Below, in pieces: positions 35,377-44,098 of a stretch of DNA of 64,000 bases. Source of the stretch: Saprospiraceae bacterium (lineage in GTDB: Bacteria > Bacteroidota > Bacteroidia > Chitinophagales > Saprospiraceae); assembly GCA_020848695.1 (NCBI GenBank), contig JADLHT010000046.1, forward strand, positions 35,961-99,960, in the 5' to 3' direction. Position 1 is the first letter of the stretch. Every line of letters begins with the position of its first letter. Made by a program: the position numbers and the translations under genes. The notes under the pieces were generated by a model. The model ran no database searches. It had not been told where the DNA came from and was given only the letters and a program-made list of their open reading frames with translations.

Positions 35377-36072
35377 TTATCTTTTTCGAATTGTTCTTTG
35401 TTCTATTCGCTTTTCATATTTTTCACCTTGAAAAATTCTTTGTACAAATATCCCCGGTGTATGAATAAAGTTAGGATCCAGATCTCCGGGTTCTACTAAA
35501 ATCTCTACTTCTGCGATAGTAATTTTTCCTGCCATTGCCATCATCGGATTAAAATTTCGGGCTGTCCCTTTATAAATCAAATTTCCAAAGTGATCTCCTT
35601 TCCATGCCTTTACTATAGCAAAATCTGCCGTCAATGACGATTCTAGAATATGTGGCTTTCCATTAAAAATTCGCACTTCTTTTCCATGCGCAACTTCAGT
35701 TCCATATCCTGCAGGTGTAAAGAATGCAGGAATCCCGGCCCCTCCTGCCCTGCATCTTTCTGCTAAAGATCCTTGCGGAATTAGATCAACTTCCAACTCA
35801 CCTGAAAGCATTTGACGCTCAAATTCATCATTCTCACCCACGTATGAAGAAATCATCTTTTTAATCTGTTTATTCTTCAACAACAATCCTAATCCAAAAT
35901 CATCAACTCCGGCGTTGTTTGAAATACAAGTTAGATCCCGGACTCCGGCTCTTACAAGCGCAGCAATACAATTTTCAGGTATTCCGCATAGACCAAATCC
36001 ACCAAACATAATAGTCATCCCATTCTCTATTCCCTGAATGGCTTCTTGTACATCGTGCACAACTTTATTCAT
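35377..36072 (-). CDS. scoA: 3-oxoacid CoA-transferase subunit A
   Basis: 231 residues. Alpha-subunit signatures: [17 protein letters not shown] at the N-terminus, [15 protein letters not shown], and [23 protein letters not shown]. First gene of the scoAB pair. Succinyl-CoA:acetoacetate specificity is the most likely; related acetate or butyrate CoA-transferases cannot be fully excluded. Confidence 0.92.
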   Translation of the reverse strand: MNKVVHDVQEAIQGIENGMTIMFGGFGLCGIPENCIAALVRAGVRDLTCISNNAGVDDFGLGLLLKNKQIKKMISSYVGENDEFERQMLSGELEVDLIPQGSLAERCRAGGAGIPAFFTPAGYGTEVAHGKEVRIFNGKPHILESSLTADFAIVKAWKGDHFGNLIYKGTARNFNPMMAMAGKITIAEVEILVEPGDLDPNFIHTPGIFVQRIFQGEKYEKRIEQRTIRKR

Positions 36073-36193
36073 AATAATTCTTCAAGCTGCAAACATAAGA
36101 AATTAAATCTTCAAATAAATTGAATACTAAAATTCAAATATTTACTTCAACCACCTATTTTAAATTGCTTGAATCAGTAACCTCTCGCTTCTT

Positions 36194-36201
36194 TATCTTT
36201 G
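36194..36201 (+). promoter_or_regulatory. -7 promoter element very close to the threonine aldolase start
   Basis: TATCTTTG followed by C, a full match to TAnnTTTG, ending 5 nt before the ATG at 36207. A transcript starting about 5-7 nt downstream would be leaderless. Confidence 0.5.
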
Positions 36202-36206
36202 CTAGT

Positions 36207-37253
36207 ATGAATTATTTCATTAATTTAATCAGTGACACGGTGAGCATGCCTACTAAAGGAATGCTGGATTACATGCTTCATGCCAAACTGGGAGACGATG
36301 TTTTTCGTGAAGATCCTACAGTACGTCAGCTTGAAGAGAAACTTGCCGATTTATTTTCACAAGAATCCGGATTATTTTGTCCTTCAGGAACCATGTGTAA
36401 TCAGATTGCAATCAAAGCACATACTCAGCCATTGGATGAATTGCTATGTGATATTAATTCTCACGTTTATCAATTTGAAGTGGGTGGTTATTCGTTTATA
36501 AGCAATATTGCTATTAATCCGATACATGGAAATCAAGGAATCCTTACTGTCGAAAATATTAGAAGCAATATCAAAGCTTTTCAAGACTGGCTTCCTAAAA
36601 CAAAATTGGTAGTGCTTGAAAATTCCGGCAACAGAAGCGGTGGAAATTGTTATACAAAAACGCAAATGGAAGAGGTTTCTGAATTTTGTCGATCGAATGG
36701 ATTAAAGATCCATCTGGATGGAGCAAGAATATTCAATGCACTTCTTGCAAAAGGTCTTAGCTCAAAAGAAATCGGACCTTTGTTTGATTCAATCAGTGTT
36801 TGCCTGTCTAAAGGCTTAGGCACACCGGCAGGTTCTGTATTATTAGGCAGAAAAGAATGGATTAATGAATGCAGGAGAATCAGAAAAGTACTTGGTGGAG
36901 GAATGCGCCAAGCTGGGATCCTTGCTGCCGTAGGAATTTATGCTTTGGACAATCATGTTGAAAGACTTCAAGAAGATCATATTCATGCTAAAATGATTGA
37001 ATCCATTTTGCACAAACTGAATTATGTGGAATCCGTAATTCCTGTTGAAACAAATATTATTATTTTCCAACTTAAAGAAAATATCAACCCTAAAGAATTT
37101 ATCGAATCCCTTAAAAATGCAGGAATAAATTCATCGGCTTTTGGAAATCGATCAATTCGATTTGTAACCCATCTTGATATAAAAAAAGAAATGCTGCCCG
37201 TAATTGAAAAAGTGCTTATAGAATTGCAAGATTCAATGACATCAATTAAATGA
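36207..37253 (+). CDS. ltaE: Low-specificity L-threonine aldolase (PLP enzyme)
   Basis: 348 residues from the ATG at 36207. This start gives MNYFINLISDTVSMPTKGM, which lines up with the family's usual first strand (xxLRSDTVTxPT); an earlier TTG would add 29 residues of non-family sequence. Fold-type I PLP motifs: GDDVFREDPTVRQLEEKLA, SGTMCNQIA, LHLDGARIFNA-like segment, and the PLP lysine Lys202 in VCLSKGLGTPAGS. It splits threonine or allo-threonine to glycine and acetaldehyde. It is divergent from scoAB. Confidence 0.9.
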   Translation: MNYFINLISDTVSMPTKGMLDYMLHAKLGDDVFREDPTVRQLEEKLADLFSQESGLFCPSGTMCNQIAIKAHTQPLDELLCDINSHVYQFEVGGYSFISNIAINPIHGNQGILTVENIRSNIKAFQDWLPKTKLVVLENSGNRSGGNCYTKTQMEEVSEFCRSNGLKIHLDGARIFNALLAKGLSSKEIGPLFDSISVCLSKGLGTPAGSVLLGRKEWINECRRIRKVLGGGMRQAGILAAVGIYALDNHVERLQEDHIHAKMIESILHKLNYVESVIPVETNIIIFQLKENINPKEFIESLKNAGINSSAFGNRSIRFVTHLDIKKEMLPVIEKVLIELQDSMTSIK

Positions 37254-37479
37254 GCCGCAGCTTTCAGGATAAGCTCTTTAGCCTTTCATCTTTATAATAT
37301 TAAATATTTTTACAATATTTATCTACTTATATATCTGTTATTTATAAATTAATAAAAGTACAATTGGTGAATTCACCTAGAGTTTCTATTTTTGAGTTTT
37401 GTAGGGTCGATTAATTCCAAACCAACTGAGCCAAACAATCAACATAGATTATCTGCTATATCTGCATTTAAACAATCAT

Positions 37480-38454
37480 TTGTGGATTGAATTGCCGGGA
37501 ATTGGCACAATAACAGCAGACAAAAAAGCTGCATTCATTGATTCCCAAAACAATAAAATTTATCCTTCAAGCCTTATCCTTCATTTTACACCCTTAGCGC
37601 AGCAAAGGACTGAAGAAATGGTTCAAAACCTGTCTCGCTCAACCGGCTTTACTTCAGAATCTATTGAACAATCACTGGCTAAATTGATCTTCCATTTAAC
37701 ACAAGAAATTAGGGTCAGATCAGAGGTAAATTTCGAACCTTTTGGAAAGCTATTTTATCCAAAAGCTTCCAACATCTTGCATTTTGAAGCCGGTAAAACT
37801 AATTTACACAACAGCTTTTTTAACTTGAGCGAATATCCTCTTCATAATATCAATACTAATAAGTACGCTTCAAGCAGTATTTCATCCAATACAGATTCCT
37901 TAACAGAATTTCATCAAAAAATTCAAAAAAGCGATTCTGTTTTTAATCGAAACTTACTTGTGTTGATTGGACTATTAAGTATTTTGTTTTTTATACTTTT
38001 ACTTTGTCCTGCAAAAAAAACTACAATCCATTCTACAGCTACCCAAAAAACTAATGATAGTCTTAACTCAATTACCTTATTGAATAAACAGAAATCAGAT
38101 TCAACAGAGGATTCACAAAATTCATCAGTAATAATAAAAAATGATACTGTACCTGACAGCAGCAGAACAAGCTATCTCAATGAAGAAAAACTAAATCCGG
38201 AAAATGCTCAGCGACTTGCAGACAGTGTACGAAATAAAAAATGTGTTATAATAGTTGGGTCCTTTACCCAAAAGAAAAATGCAATTAAAATGATCAAGTT
38301 CGTGCAAAAAAATAATTATACAAGTTATACAGAAATGTATAATCAATATCAACGAGTAGGAATAGAATTTGATTGTACTAAAACCGATCTTCAAACAATG
38401 CTCCGCGAGCTCAAAGAAAAATTTGATCCAAAAGCATGGATTCTAAAATGGTAA
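37480..38454 (+). CDS. HU-CCDC81-like and SPOR domain membrane protein
   Basis: 324 residues from a TTG at 37480. The N-terminal part (WIELPGIGTITADKKAAF onward, about 1-110) resembles the CCDC81-like HU-fold domains of Bacteroidota. A single membrane segment (about 157-177) follows, then a polar linker and a C-terminal SPOR domain (about 250-324; CVIIVGSFTQKKNAIKMIKFVQ), which binds denuded peptidoglycan at the septum. The DNA- or protein-binding head would be cytoplasmic and the SPOR end periplasmic. Family-like sequence continues in frame upstream to about 37405 (INIDYLLYLHLNNHLWIEL) without any ATG, GTG or TTG, so the true start may be a rare codon such as CTG at 37426. Confidence 0.72.
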   Translation: MWIELPGIGTITADKKAAFIDSQNNKIYPSSLILHFTPLAQQRTEEMVQNLSRSTGFTSESIEQSLAKLIFHLTQEIRVRSEVNFEPFGKLFYPKASNILHFEAGKTNLHNSFFNLSEYPLHNINTNKYASSSISSNTDSLTEFHQKIQKSDSVFNRNLLVLIGLLSILFFILLLCPAKKTTIHSTATQKTNDSLNSITLLNKQKSDSTEDSQNSSVIIKNDTVPDSSRTSYLNEEKLNPENAQRLADSVRNKKCVIIVGSFTQKKNAIKMIKFVQKNNYTSYTEMYNQYQRVGIEFDCTKTDLQTMLRELKEKFDPKAWILKW

Positions 38455-38493
38455 TAACAAATTTATAGTTAGTTGCACAATGATTAAGCTATC

Positions 38494-39306
38494 ATGCATA
38501 AAGTAATAACAGATATTATTCATAAAAAAAACAATCAATTCTTTCTAATAGCAGGACCCTGTTTTGCAGAAAGTGAAAAAATTTGTTTTGAAGTCGCTGA
38601 ATTTGTACAATTAATTTGTAATCGATTCGGGATTCCATACATTTTTAAAGCATCATATCGCAAAGCAAACAGAAGCAAATTGAGTTCTTTTGCAGGCGAC
38701 GATGACCAAGATAGATTGGAACTTATTCAAAGAACAGGACAGCTATTTAATATTCCTTGTACTACAGATATTCATGCTGATGAAGAAGCTGCAGTTGCAG
38801 CAAAATATGTTGACATAATCCAGATTCCTGCATTTCTATGTCGGCAAACTTCCCTTTTAATTGCCGCTGCAAAAACTAATAAAATTGTTTCGATAAAAAA
38901 AGGTCAGTTCATGAGTCCAGAAGCGATGGAACATGCCGTTGAGAAAGTCAAACAATCCGGAAACTCAAATGCCTGGATTATCGAGCGAGGAACTACCTTC
39001 GGATATCAGGATCTCGTAGTCGATTTCAGAGGAATACCGACCATGCAGAAATTTAATGTTCCTGTTATCATGGATTGTACACATGCCTTACAACAACCTA
39101 ACCAGATCTCCGGTGTAACAGGTGGAAGACCAGACTTAATTCCGACAATTGCTAAAGCTGCAATTGCCGTCGGAGCTGATGGTTTGTTTATTGAGACACA
39201 TCCTGATCCAGATTCAGCTTTATCGGATGGTGCGAATATGCTGCCTCTTAAAGAACTGCCTGATCTTCTCGAACGTCTTGTCAAGATCAGGGAAGTTGTT
39301 AATTAA
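38494..39306 (+). CDS. kdsA: 3-deoxy-8-phosphooctulonate synthase
   Basis: 270 residues, the standard length. It joins phosphoenolpyruvate and arabinose-5-phosphate to make KDO-8-phosphate for lipopolysaccharide. Motifs: FFLIAGPCFAESEK, FKASYRKANRSKLSSFAGDD, TDIHADEEAAVAAKYVDIIQIPAFLCRQT and VIMDCTHALQQPN. The active-site neighbourhood has Cys in GPCFAE. It lies 39 bp after the SPOR gene and 23 bp before the FAD oxidoreductase gene, so the four genes 37480-41463 are probably one operon. Confidence 0.95.
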   Translation: MHKVITDIIHKKNNQFFLIAGPCFAESEKICFEVAEFVQLICNRFGIPYIFKASYRKANRSKLSSFAGDDDQDRLELIQRTGQLFNIPCTTDIHADEEAAVAAKYVDIIQIPAFLCRQTSLLIAAAKTNKIVSIKKGQFMSPEAMEHAVEKVKQSGNSNAWIIERGTTFGYQDLVVDFRGIPTMQKFNVPVIMDCTHALQQPNQISGVTGGRPDLIPTIAKAAIAVGADGLFIETHPDPDSALSDGANMLPLKELPDLLERLVKIREVVN

Positions 39307-39329
39307 GTTAGAATATTATTGGCTTAGCG

Positions 39330-40883
39330 ATGCCTCATATTGTTGATATCAAAATTTCACCAGATGACTTGAATAATGATGTGGTCATCCGACAGCAGAT
39401 TCAAAATTCTTTTTCCGGATCACTTCCTGAACAGTTTCATTACAAAATAATTCGAAGAAATATAGATGCAAGAAACAAGAGAGTTTGGTTTATACTTCGC
39501 ATAGAACTCATTGAAAAATCAGATCTTAATCCAAAACAACGTGTTGATTATAAAAATGTAAAAAATGCAGAAGAGGTGCACATCATTGGCGCAGGACCCT
39601 GCGGTTATTTTGCGGCACTTCAATTGATAAAAAACGGATTGAAGCCTATCATTCTTGAACGTGGAAAAGATGTAAAAGAAAGAAGAAGGGATCTTCGGGC
39701 CATACAACAAAGCGGACTTGTAAACCCTCATTCTAACTATTGCTTTGGTGAAGGCGGAGCAGGAACCTATTCAGATGGAAAACTTTATACACGCTCTGAT
39801 AAGAGAGGCAATATTAGAGACGTATTGGAAGTTCTTGTAACACATGGAGCCTCCGATGCAATCCTGATTGATGTTCATCCACATATAGGAAGCAACAAGT
39901 TACCACAAATTGTACAGAATATTCGTGAGACAATAATTCACTATGGAGGAGAAATTCACTTCAATCATTTTGTAGAAGATTTTCGGTTAAATGCCGGCAA
40001 ATTAATTTCTATTTGGGTGAACGGACAATCCTTAAAAACAAAAAATGTGATTCTGTGTACCGGTCACTCTGCAAGGGATATTTTCAAACTTTTGGAAAGA
40101 AATAAAATTACTATTGAGTGCAAGGACTTTGCATTAGGAGTCAGAATCGAGCATCCGCAACAATTGATTGACACCATTCAATACAAACAAAATCCCAGAT
40201 CGCTCAACCTACCTGCAGCAGCATATTCCTTATCCTGTCAGATTCAAAATAAAGGAGTCTTCTCTTTCTGTATGTGTCCAGGAGGATTGATTGTGCCAGC
40301 CTCAACTAGTCCGGGAGAAATTGTAGTCAACGGCATGTCTCTTTCCAGACGTGATTCGCCATTTGCCAACAGCGGAATGGTCACAACAGTGGATAACAAG
40401 GACTTTGAAGCTTTTAAAAATAATAAAGAATTAAGAGGAATGTTTTTCCAGCAGTCGGTAGAACAAAAAGTGTTTCAAGCCGGCAACGGAACACAGGCGG
40501 CCCCTGCACAAAGACTTATGGATTTTATGGATTTAAAATTGAGTAGCAAACTTCCCGACAGTTCTTATATCCCAGGTGTTTTATCTTGTGAATTGCAAGA
40601 TATCTTGCCGAAACCAATTTTCAAACGACTTAGAGAAGGTCTTCGATATTTTGGTAAAAAAATTCCGGCCTATCTCACCAATGAAGCAATACTGGTAGCT
40701 ACAGAATCCAGAACCAGTTCTCCGGTTAGAATACCTCGAGATCCAATAACCTGTCAGCACATTGAAATAAAAAATTTGTATCCTTCTGGTGAAGGCGCAG
40801 GTTATGCAGGCGGAATTCTTTCGGCGGCATTGGATGGTATCAGAGTTGCAGATTCAATATCCCGCAACTTTAAAAGCAAGTAG
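39330..40883 (+). CDS. FAD-dependent oxidoreductase (COG2509-like)
   Basis: 517 residues. An 80-residue N-terminal domain precedes the FAD-binding Rossmann motif HIIGAGPCGYFAALQ (Gly residues at 87, 89 and 92), then the conserved NYCFGEGGAGTYSDGKLYTR segment and a second FAD contact near the C-terminus (LYPSGEGAGYAGGILSAALDGIRVADSI). This architecture is that of COG2509 uncharacterised FAD dehydrogenases found widely in bacteria. The substrate is unknown. It is in the middle of the kdsA-ppa run. Confidence 0.85.
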   Translation: MPHIVDIKISPDDLNNDVVIRQQIQNSFSGSLPEQFHYKIIRRNIDARNKRVWFILRIELIEKSDLNPKQRVDYKNVKNAEEVHIIGAGPCGYFAALQLIKNGLKPIILERGKDVKERRRDLRAIQQSGLVNPHSNYCFGEGGAGTYSDGKLYTRSDKRGNIRDVLEVLVTHGASDAILIDVHPHIGSNKLPQIVQNIRETIIHYGGEIHFNHFVEDFRLNAGKLISIWVNGQSLKTKNVILCTGHSARDIFKLLERNKITIECKDFALGVRIEHPQQLIDTIQYKQNPRSLNLPAAAYSLSCQIQNKGVFSFCMCPGGLIVPASTSPGEIVVNGMSLSRRDSPFANSGMVTTVDNKDFEAFKNNKELRGMFFQQSVEQKVFQAGNGTQAAPAQRLMDFMDLKLSSKLPDSSYIPGVLSCELQDILPKPIFKRLREGLRYFGKKIPAYLTNEAILVATESRTSSPVRIPRDPITCQHIEIKNLYPSGEGAGYAGGILSAALDGIRVADSISRNFKSK

Positions 40884-40908
40884 TACTTTTGACCGAATTA
40901 TAGATTAA

Positions 40909-41463
40909 ATGATGAATAAACATACTGCGCATCCATGGCATGGAATTAATCACGGATGGGATAAAAAAACCTTGCAAGGAATCATCGAAATTCCACAGGG
41001 CTCAAGAATTAAATACGAAATTGACAAGACCTCAGGTCTTATTAAGATGGACCGGTTATTATCTTCATCGTTCGAGTATCCAATCAATTATGGCTTTATT
41101 CCCAAAACTCTGGGTGAAGACGGAGATCCTTTAGATATTCTAGTACTTACCCATTCACCACTGGTACCGCTTTGTCTTGTGAAGGCAAGAGTGCTCGGCA
41201 TTATGCATATGATTGACAAAGGGATTAGTGATCACAAAATATTATCTGTCGCGGATTCGGATGTCAGCTTAAGACATATTAATAACTTAGAACAGCTGCC
41301 TGAACATTTTTTCAATGAGCTGAAAAACTTCTTTGAAGAATACACCAAACTGGAAAATAAGCAAGTCATCATTCCTGGATTTTCAGATACCACAGAAGCC
41401 AATACTATTATCGCTGAACATATTGAACGATATGAAGAAAAAAATTGGATCTTTTACAATTAA
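40909..41463 (+). CDS. ppa: Inorganic pyrophosphatase (family I)
   Basis: 184 residues. Family I motifs: IEIPQGSRIKYEID, INYGFIPKTLGEDGDPLDILVL with the metal-binding acids of the signature D-x-D-P-x-D, and VADSDVS. It hydrolyses pyrophosphate, pulling biosynthetic reactions forward. Two adjacent ATGs (40909 and 40912) are equally good starts. Last gene of the 37480-41463 run, 25 bp after the FAD oxidoreductase. Confidence 0.93.
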   Translation: MMNKHTAHPWHGINHGWDKKTLQGIIEIPQGSRIKYEIDKTSGLIKMDRLLSSSFEYPINYGFIPKTLGEDGDPLDILVLTHSPLVPLCLVKARVLGIMHMIDKGISDHKILSVADSDVSLRHINNLEQLPEHFFNELKNFFEEYTKLENKQVIIPGFSDTTEANTIIAEHIERYEEKNWIFYN

Positions 41464-41645
41464 AAAAAGTTGAATTCCTTGAATGTTAAAGTTAATCACT
41501 AACTGTCAGATTAAGTCTAAATTATTACATTTTAACAATTAACTAAAGTTGATCATACAAAGAACAAAACAAAGGATTTGAGGAATAATCCAGACTATCT
41601 CTAATTAAGATATTGCTGAACTTAACTTTCTAAACTTCTTCAATC

Positions 41646-42353
41646 TTAATTCAGATTACATAAATGTTTTATACAGGTAGATTCCTTTTGGCAATTTAAA
41701 CAAAGCACATAAATATTCTGGGCTAACTTCTGTGATACCGTATGTATCCTTCCATTGATCTCAATATCTAGCAAATCATCAAATTCCTGCCTTCGAACTA
41801 CTGTAATTTTGTTATTGAGCACAAGTCCAAGATTCATCACACACTGCAGAAATGAATTACTACTCTCTTTAACTGCAACCATCTTGCAGGATTGGCCAGT
41901 TTCTACCTCAGCAAGTGTCTTTCTGAATTGCACCTTTAAATTACCATTCAAATCCGGTATCGGATTACCATGGGGATCAAACTCCGGTGACTCCAGAAGA
42001 TCATACAATTTATCGATCAGTTTTTTTGAGGAGACATGTTCCAATTGCTCTGCAACTTCCTGAACCTCATCCCAGGTAAAATCAAGCTTATCATATAAAA
42101 AAGTTTCCCAGATTCGATTTCTTCTCATGATCTCAGCTCCCCTTCGCTTTCCTTCATCTGTAAGCGTTATCTTACTGTATCTTTCAGTCTCTACAAAATT
42201 TTTTTCTTTTAACTTTTTCAACATATCATTGATAGATGCCGGCTTTAAATTCAAATGTTGCGCCAGTTCAGTGGTTCCAACCTGATCAATGCCTTTTTCT
42301 GCTGATAACTGAAACAAGGCTTTGAGGTAATTCTCTTCGGTAAATGTCAACAT
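41646..42353 (-). CDS. DtxR/MntR-family metal-dependent repressor with Cys-rich tail
   Basis: 235 residues. A winged helix-turn-helix (about 5-65; TTELAQHLNLKPASINDMLKKLKEKNFV), the metal-binding dimerisation domain (about 66-140; EIMRRNRIWETFLYDKL, EQLEHVSSKKLIDKLYDLL, DPHGNPIP) and an SH3-like FeoA-type domain (about 150-210) are visible. The last 18 residues hold Cys218, Cys221, Cys227, Cys232 and His230, an unusual tail that could bind metal. It probably represses iron or manganese genes when metal is plentiful. A DtxR-like box lies 34 bp upstream of its start, at the promoter of the divergent di-heme operon. Confidence 0.9.
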   Translation of the reverse strand: MLTFTEENYLKALFQLSAEKGIDQVGTTELAQHLNLKPASINDMLKKLKEKNFVETERYSKITLTDEGKRRGAEIMRRNRIWETFLYDKLDFTWDEVQEVAEQLEHVSSKKLIDKLYDLLESPEFDPHGNPIPDLNGNLKVQFRKTLAEVETGQSCKMVAVKESSNSFLQCVMNLGLVLNNKITVVRRQEFDDLLDIEINGRIHTVSQKLAQNIYVLCLNCQKESTCIKHLCNLN

Positions 42354-42386
42354 GTGGCAAAATTAAGATTTTCTAAACAAATAATG

Positions 42387-42405
42387 TTAGATTAGCCTAA
42401 CATAA
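42387..42405. promoter_or_regulatory. DtxR-like operator box
   Basis: TTAGATTAGCCTAACATAA matches 17 of 19 bases of the corynebacterial DtxR/IdeR consensus TTAGGTTAGCCTAACCTAA, as I recall it. It lies between the divergent regulator and di-heme genes and directly precedes a -7 element at 42407-42414, so binding would block the operon promoter. Confidence 0.75.
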
Positions 42406-42406
42406 T

Positions 42407-42414
42407 TATTTTTG
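42407..42414 (+). promoter_or_regulatory. -7 promoter element of the di-heme operon
   Basis: TATTTTTG, a full match to TAnnTTTG, 20 bp before the ATG at 42435 and one base after the DtxR-like box. Confidence 0.6.
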
Positions 42415-42434
42415 TAGTCAAATTAGATCGTAAA

Positions 42435-43652
42435 ATGAAATCGAATTTTACAATAACCTGTTTATGTTTATTTTATATATTTACATTATTTTCATGTGAA
42501 AAATTATTTCCTGAAGCACCCTTAGCAGATTCAGTCATGGATGCTCCCCTGGACGGCCTGACTGAGCTTCAGAACAGAATATTCCTTGATGGAGCTGAAG
42601 AATTTGATGAAGTATATACCCAAGAAACCGGCTTAGGACCAATCTTCGTTGGAGCAAGTTGTGCTTCCTGCCATAATGCGGATAATCGAGGCACCCTGTC
42701 AACCATTCTTACTCGTTTCGGACAAATTGATTCTACCGGAAATAAGTTTATGCACCTTGGAGGCCCTCAATTACAACATTTTGCTCTTCCCGGATATGAT
42801 GTTGAAAAAATTCCTTCCGGAGCAAGTTCATCGAAACTTATTGCCCCGATTATTTCAGGAACAGGTTTTATTGAACTGGTTCCGGAATCGGATATACTGG
42901 CAATGTCCGATCCAAATGATTCAAATAATGACGGAATTTCAGGCACGATTAACTGGAATCAGATTCCGAATTGGGTAAAACCTAATGACAACTCCATTAC
43001 AAAAGATGGAAAATACATCTGTCGCTTTGGAAGAAAAGCAGGAACTTACAATCTACATCAACAGATTGTACAGGCATTTAATCAGGACATCGGGATTACT
43101 ACGACATTTATGCCCAATAATCCAATCAATTATTTAACAGGAACCAATCCTGCGGTTGATTCCGATATCGATATTACTGATGAAAGCCTGAATGCCACAG
43201 TCTTTTATACTCAGGTACTTCAGACGCCCTTTCAACGAAATGCTCTGGATCCGGAGGTAATCAAGGGTAAGGAAATTTTTAATTCCATACAATGTTCAGC
43301 CTGTCATGTTGAAAAACTTAAAACCGGCTTCTCAGTAGTGGATGCACTAAGTTTCAAGGAATTTTATCCTTATTCGGATCTGTTATTACATGATATGGGC
43401 TCTGAACTAAATGACAACTACACCGAAGGATCGGCGCTGACTTCTGAATGGCGCACCGCTCCGCTTTGGGGTCTGGGGCTGGCTAAAGATGTCCAGGGTG
43501 GCAAATACTTTTTAATGCACGACGGGAGAGCCAGATCTATTGAGGAAGCGATCTTGCTTCATAAAGGGGAAGGATTAAATAGTTCTGACAAGTTCAAGAC
43601 ACTTCAGGATTCAGAGAAAAACCAATTGATTAAATTTTTAGAATCTCTATAA
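42435..43652 (+). CDS. Di-heme c-type oxidoreductase lipoprotein (DHOR family)
   Basis: 405 residues. Signal with lipobox LFSC, lipidated Cys21. Two heme c sites: CASCH (Cys76, Cys79, His80) and CSACH (Cys287, Cys290, His291). The sequence between (TRFGQID, GTGFIELVPESDILAMSDPNDSNNDGISG, RFGRKAG) and after (TAPLWGLGLAKDVQGGKYFLMHDGRARSIEEAILLHKGE) matches the di-heme oxidoreductase/'thiol oxidoreductase' family, which often lies with iron or copper uptake genes. First of three genes; the Rieske gene follows after 2 bp. It is probably metal-regulated through the box at 42387. Confidence 0.88.
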   Translation: MKSNFTITCLCLFYIFTLFSCEKLFPEAPLADSVMDAPLDGLTELQNRIFLDGAEEFDEVYTQETGLGPIFVGASCASCHNADNRGTLSTILTRFGQIDSTGNKFMHLGGPQLQHFALPGYDVEKIPSGASSSKLIAPIISGTGFIELVPESDILAMSDPNDSNNDGISGTINWNQIPNWVKPNDNSITKDGKYICRFGRKAGTYNLHQQIVQAFNQDIGITTTFMPNNPINYLTGTNPAVDSDIDITDESLNATVFYTQVLQTPFQRNALDPEVIKGKEIFNSIQCSACHVEKLKTGFSVVDALSFKEFYPYSDLLLHDMGSELNDNYTEGSALTSEWRTAPLWGLGLAKDVQGGKYFLMHDGRARSIEEAILLHKGEGLNSSDKFKTLQDSEKNQLIKFLESL

Positions 43653-43654
43653 GC

Positions 43655-44098
43655 ATGAATCGCAAAGATTTTATAAACAACACTTGTTTGATTTGCATAG
43701 GAAGTTCACTATCAATGGTTATTCCAAGTTCTTGTTCAAGTTCAAATTATTTTACAAAAACTGTTGTAAAAAATAAAGAATTGGTAATTGCCAGAACAGA
43801 ATTTTTGAATACTACAAAAGGAAGTTCTGTAAATCGAAAATTTGTCCTGGCAAGAATCGACAACTGGAGATTTCCGATTTGCATTTACAAGATTGATGAC
43901 AATACTTTCCATGCTTTGCTGATGGAGTGCACACATCGAAGTTGCGAATTGAGTCCTCATGGAGATTTTTTAATCTGCCCATGCCATGGAAGCGAATTTG
44001 ACCGAACAGGAAAAGTCCAAAATCCTCCGGCAGAAGAAAATTTAAAAACTTATAAAATTCATACAGACAAGGAAAATATTTATGTTCAACTCTTTTAA
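43655..44098 (+). CDS. Exported Rieske [2Fe-2S] protein
   Basis: 147 residues. An N-terminal signal region (about 1-28, NRKDFINN with a hydrophobic stretch) precedes a Rieske domain. Cluster ligands are Cys92-His94 (CTH) and Cys108-His111 (CPCH), and Cys97 and Cys110 are in place for the disulfide seen in high-potential bc1-type Rieske proteins. It would pass electrons, plausibly to or from the di-heme protein encoded 2 bp upstream. The final 17 nt overlap the porin gene. Confidence 0.88.
   Translation: MNRKDFINNTCLICIGSSLSMVIPSSCSSSNYFTKTVVKNKELVIARTEFLNTTKGSSVNRKFVLARIDNWRFPICIYKIDDNTFHALLMECTHRSCELSPHGDFLICPCHGSEFDRTGKVQNPPAEENLKTYKIHTDKENIYVQLF

Noticed and set aside
36120..36206. Upstream TTG start for threonine aldolase
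   Set aside because: It adds 29 residues with no family counterpart and begins upstream of the best -7 element.
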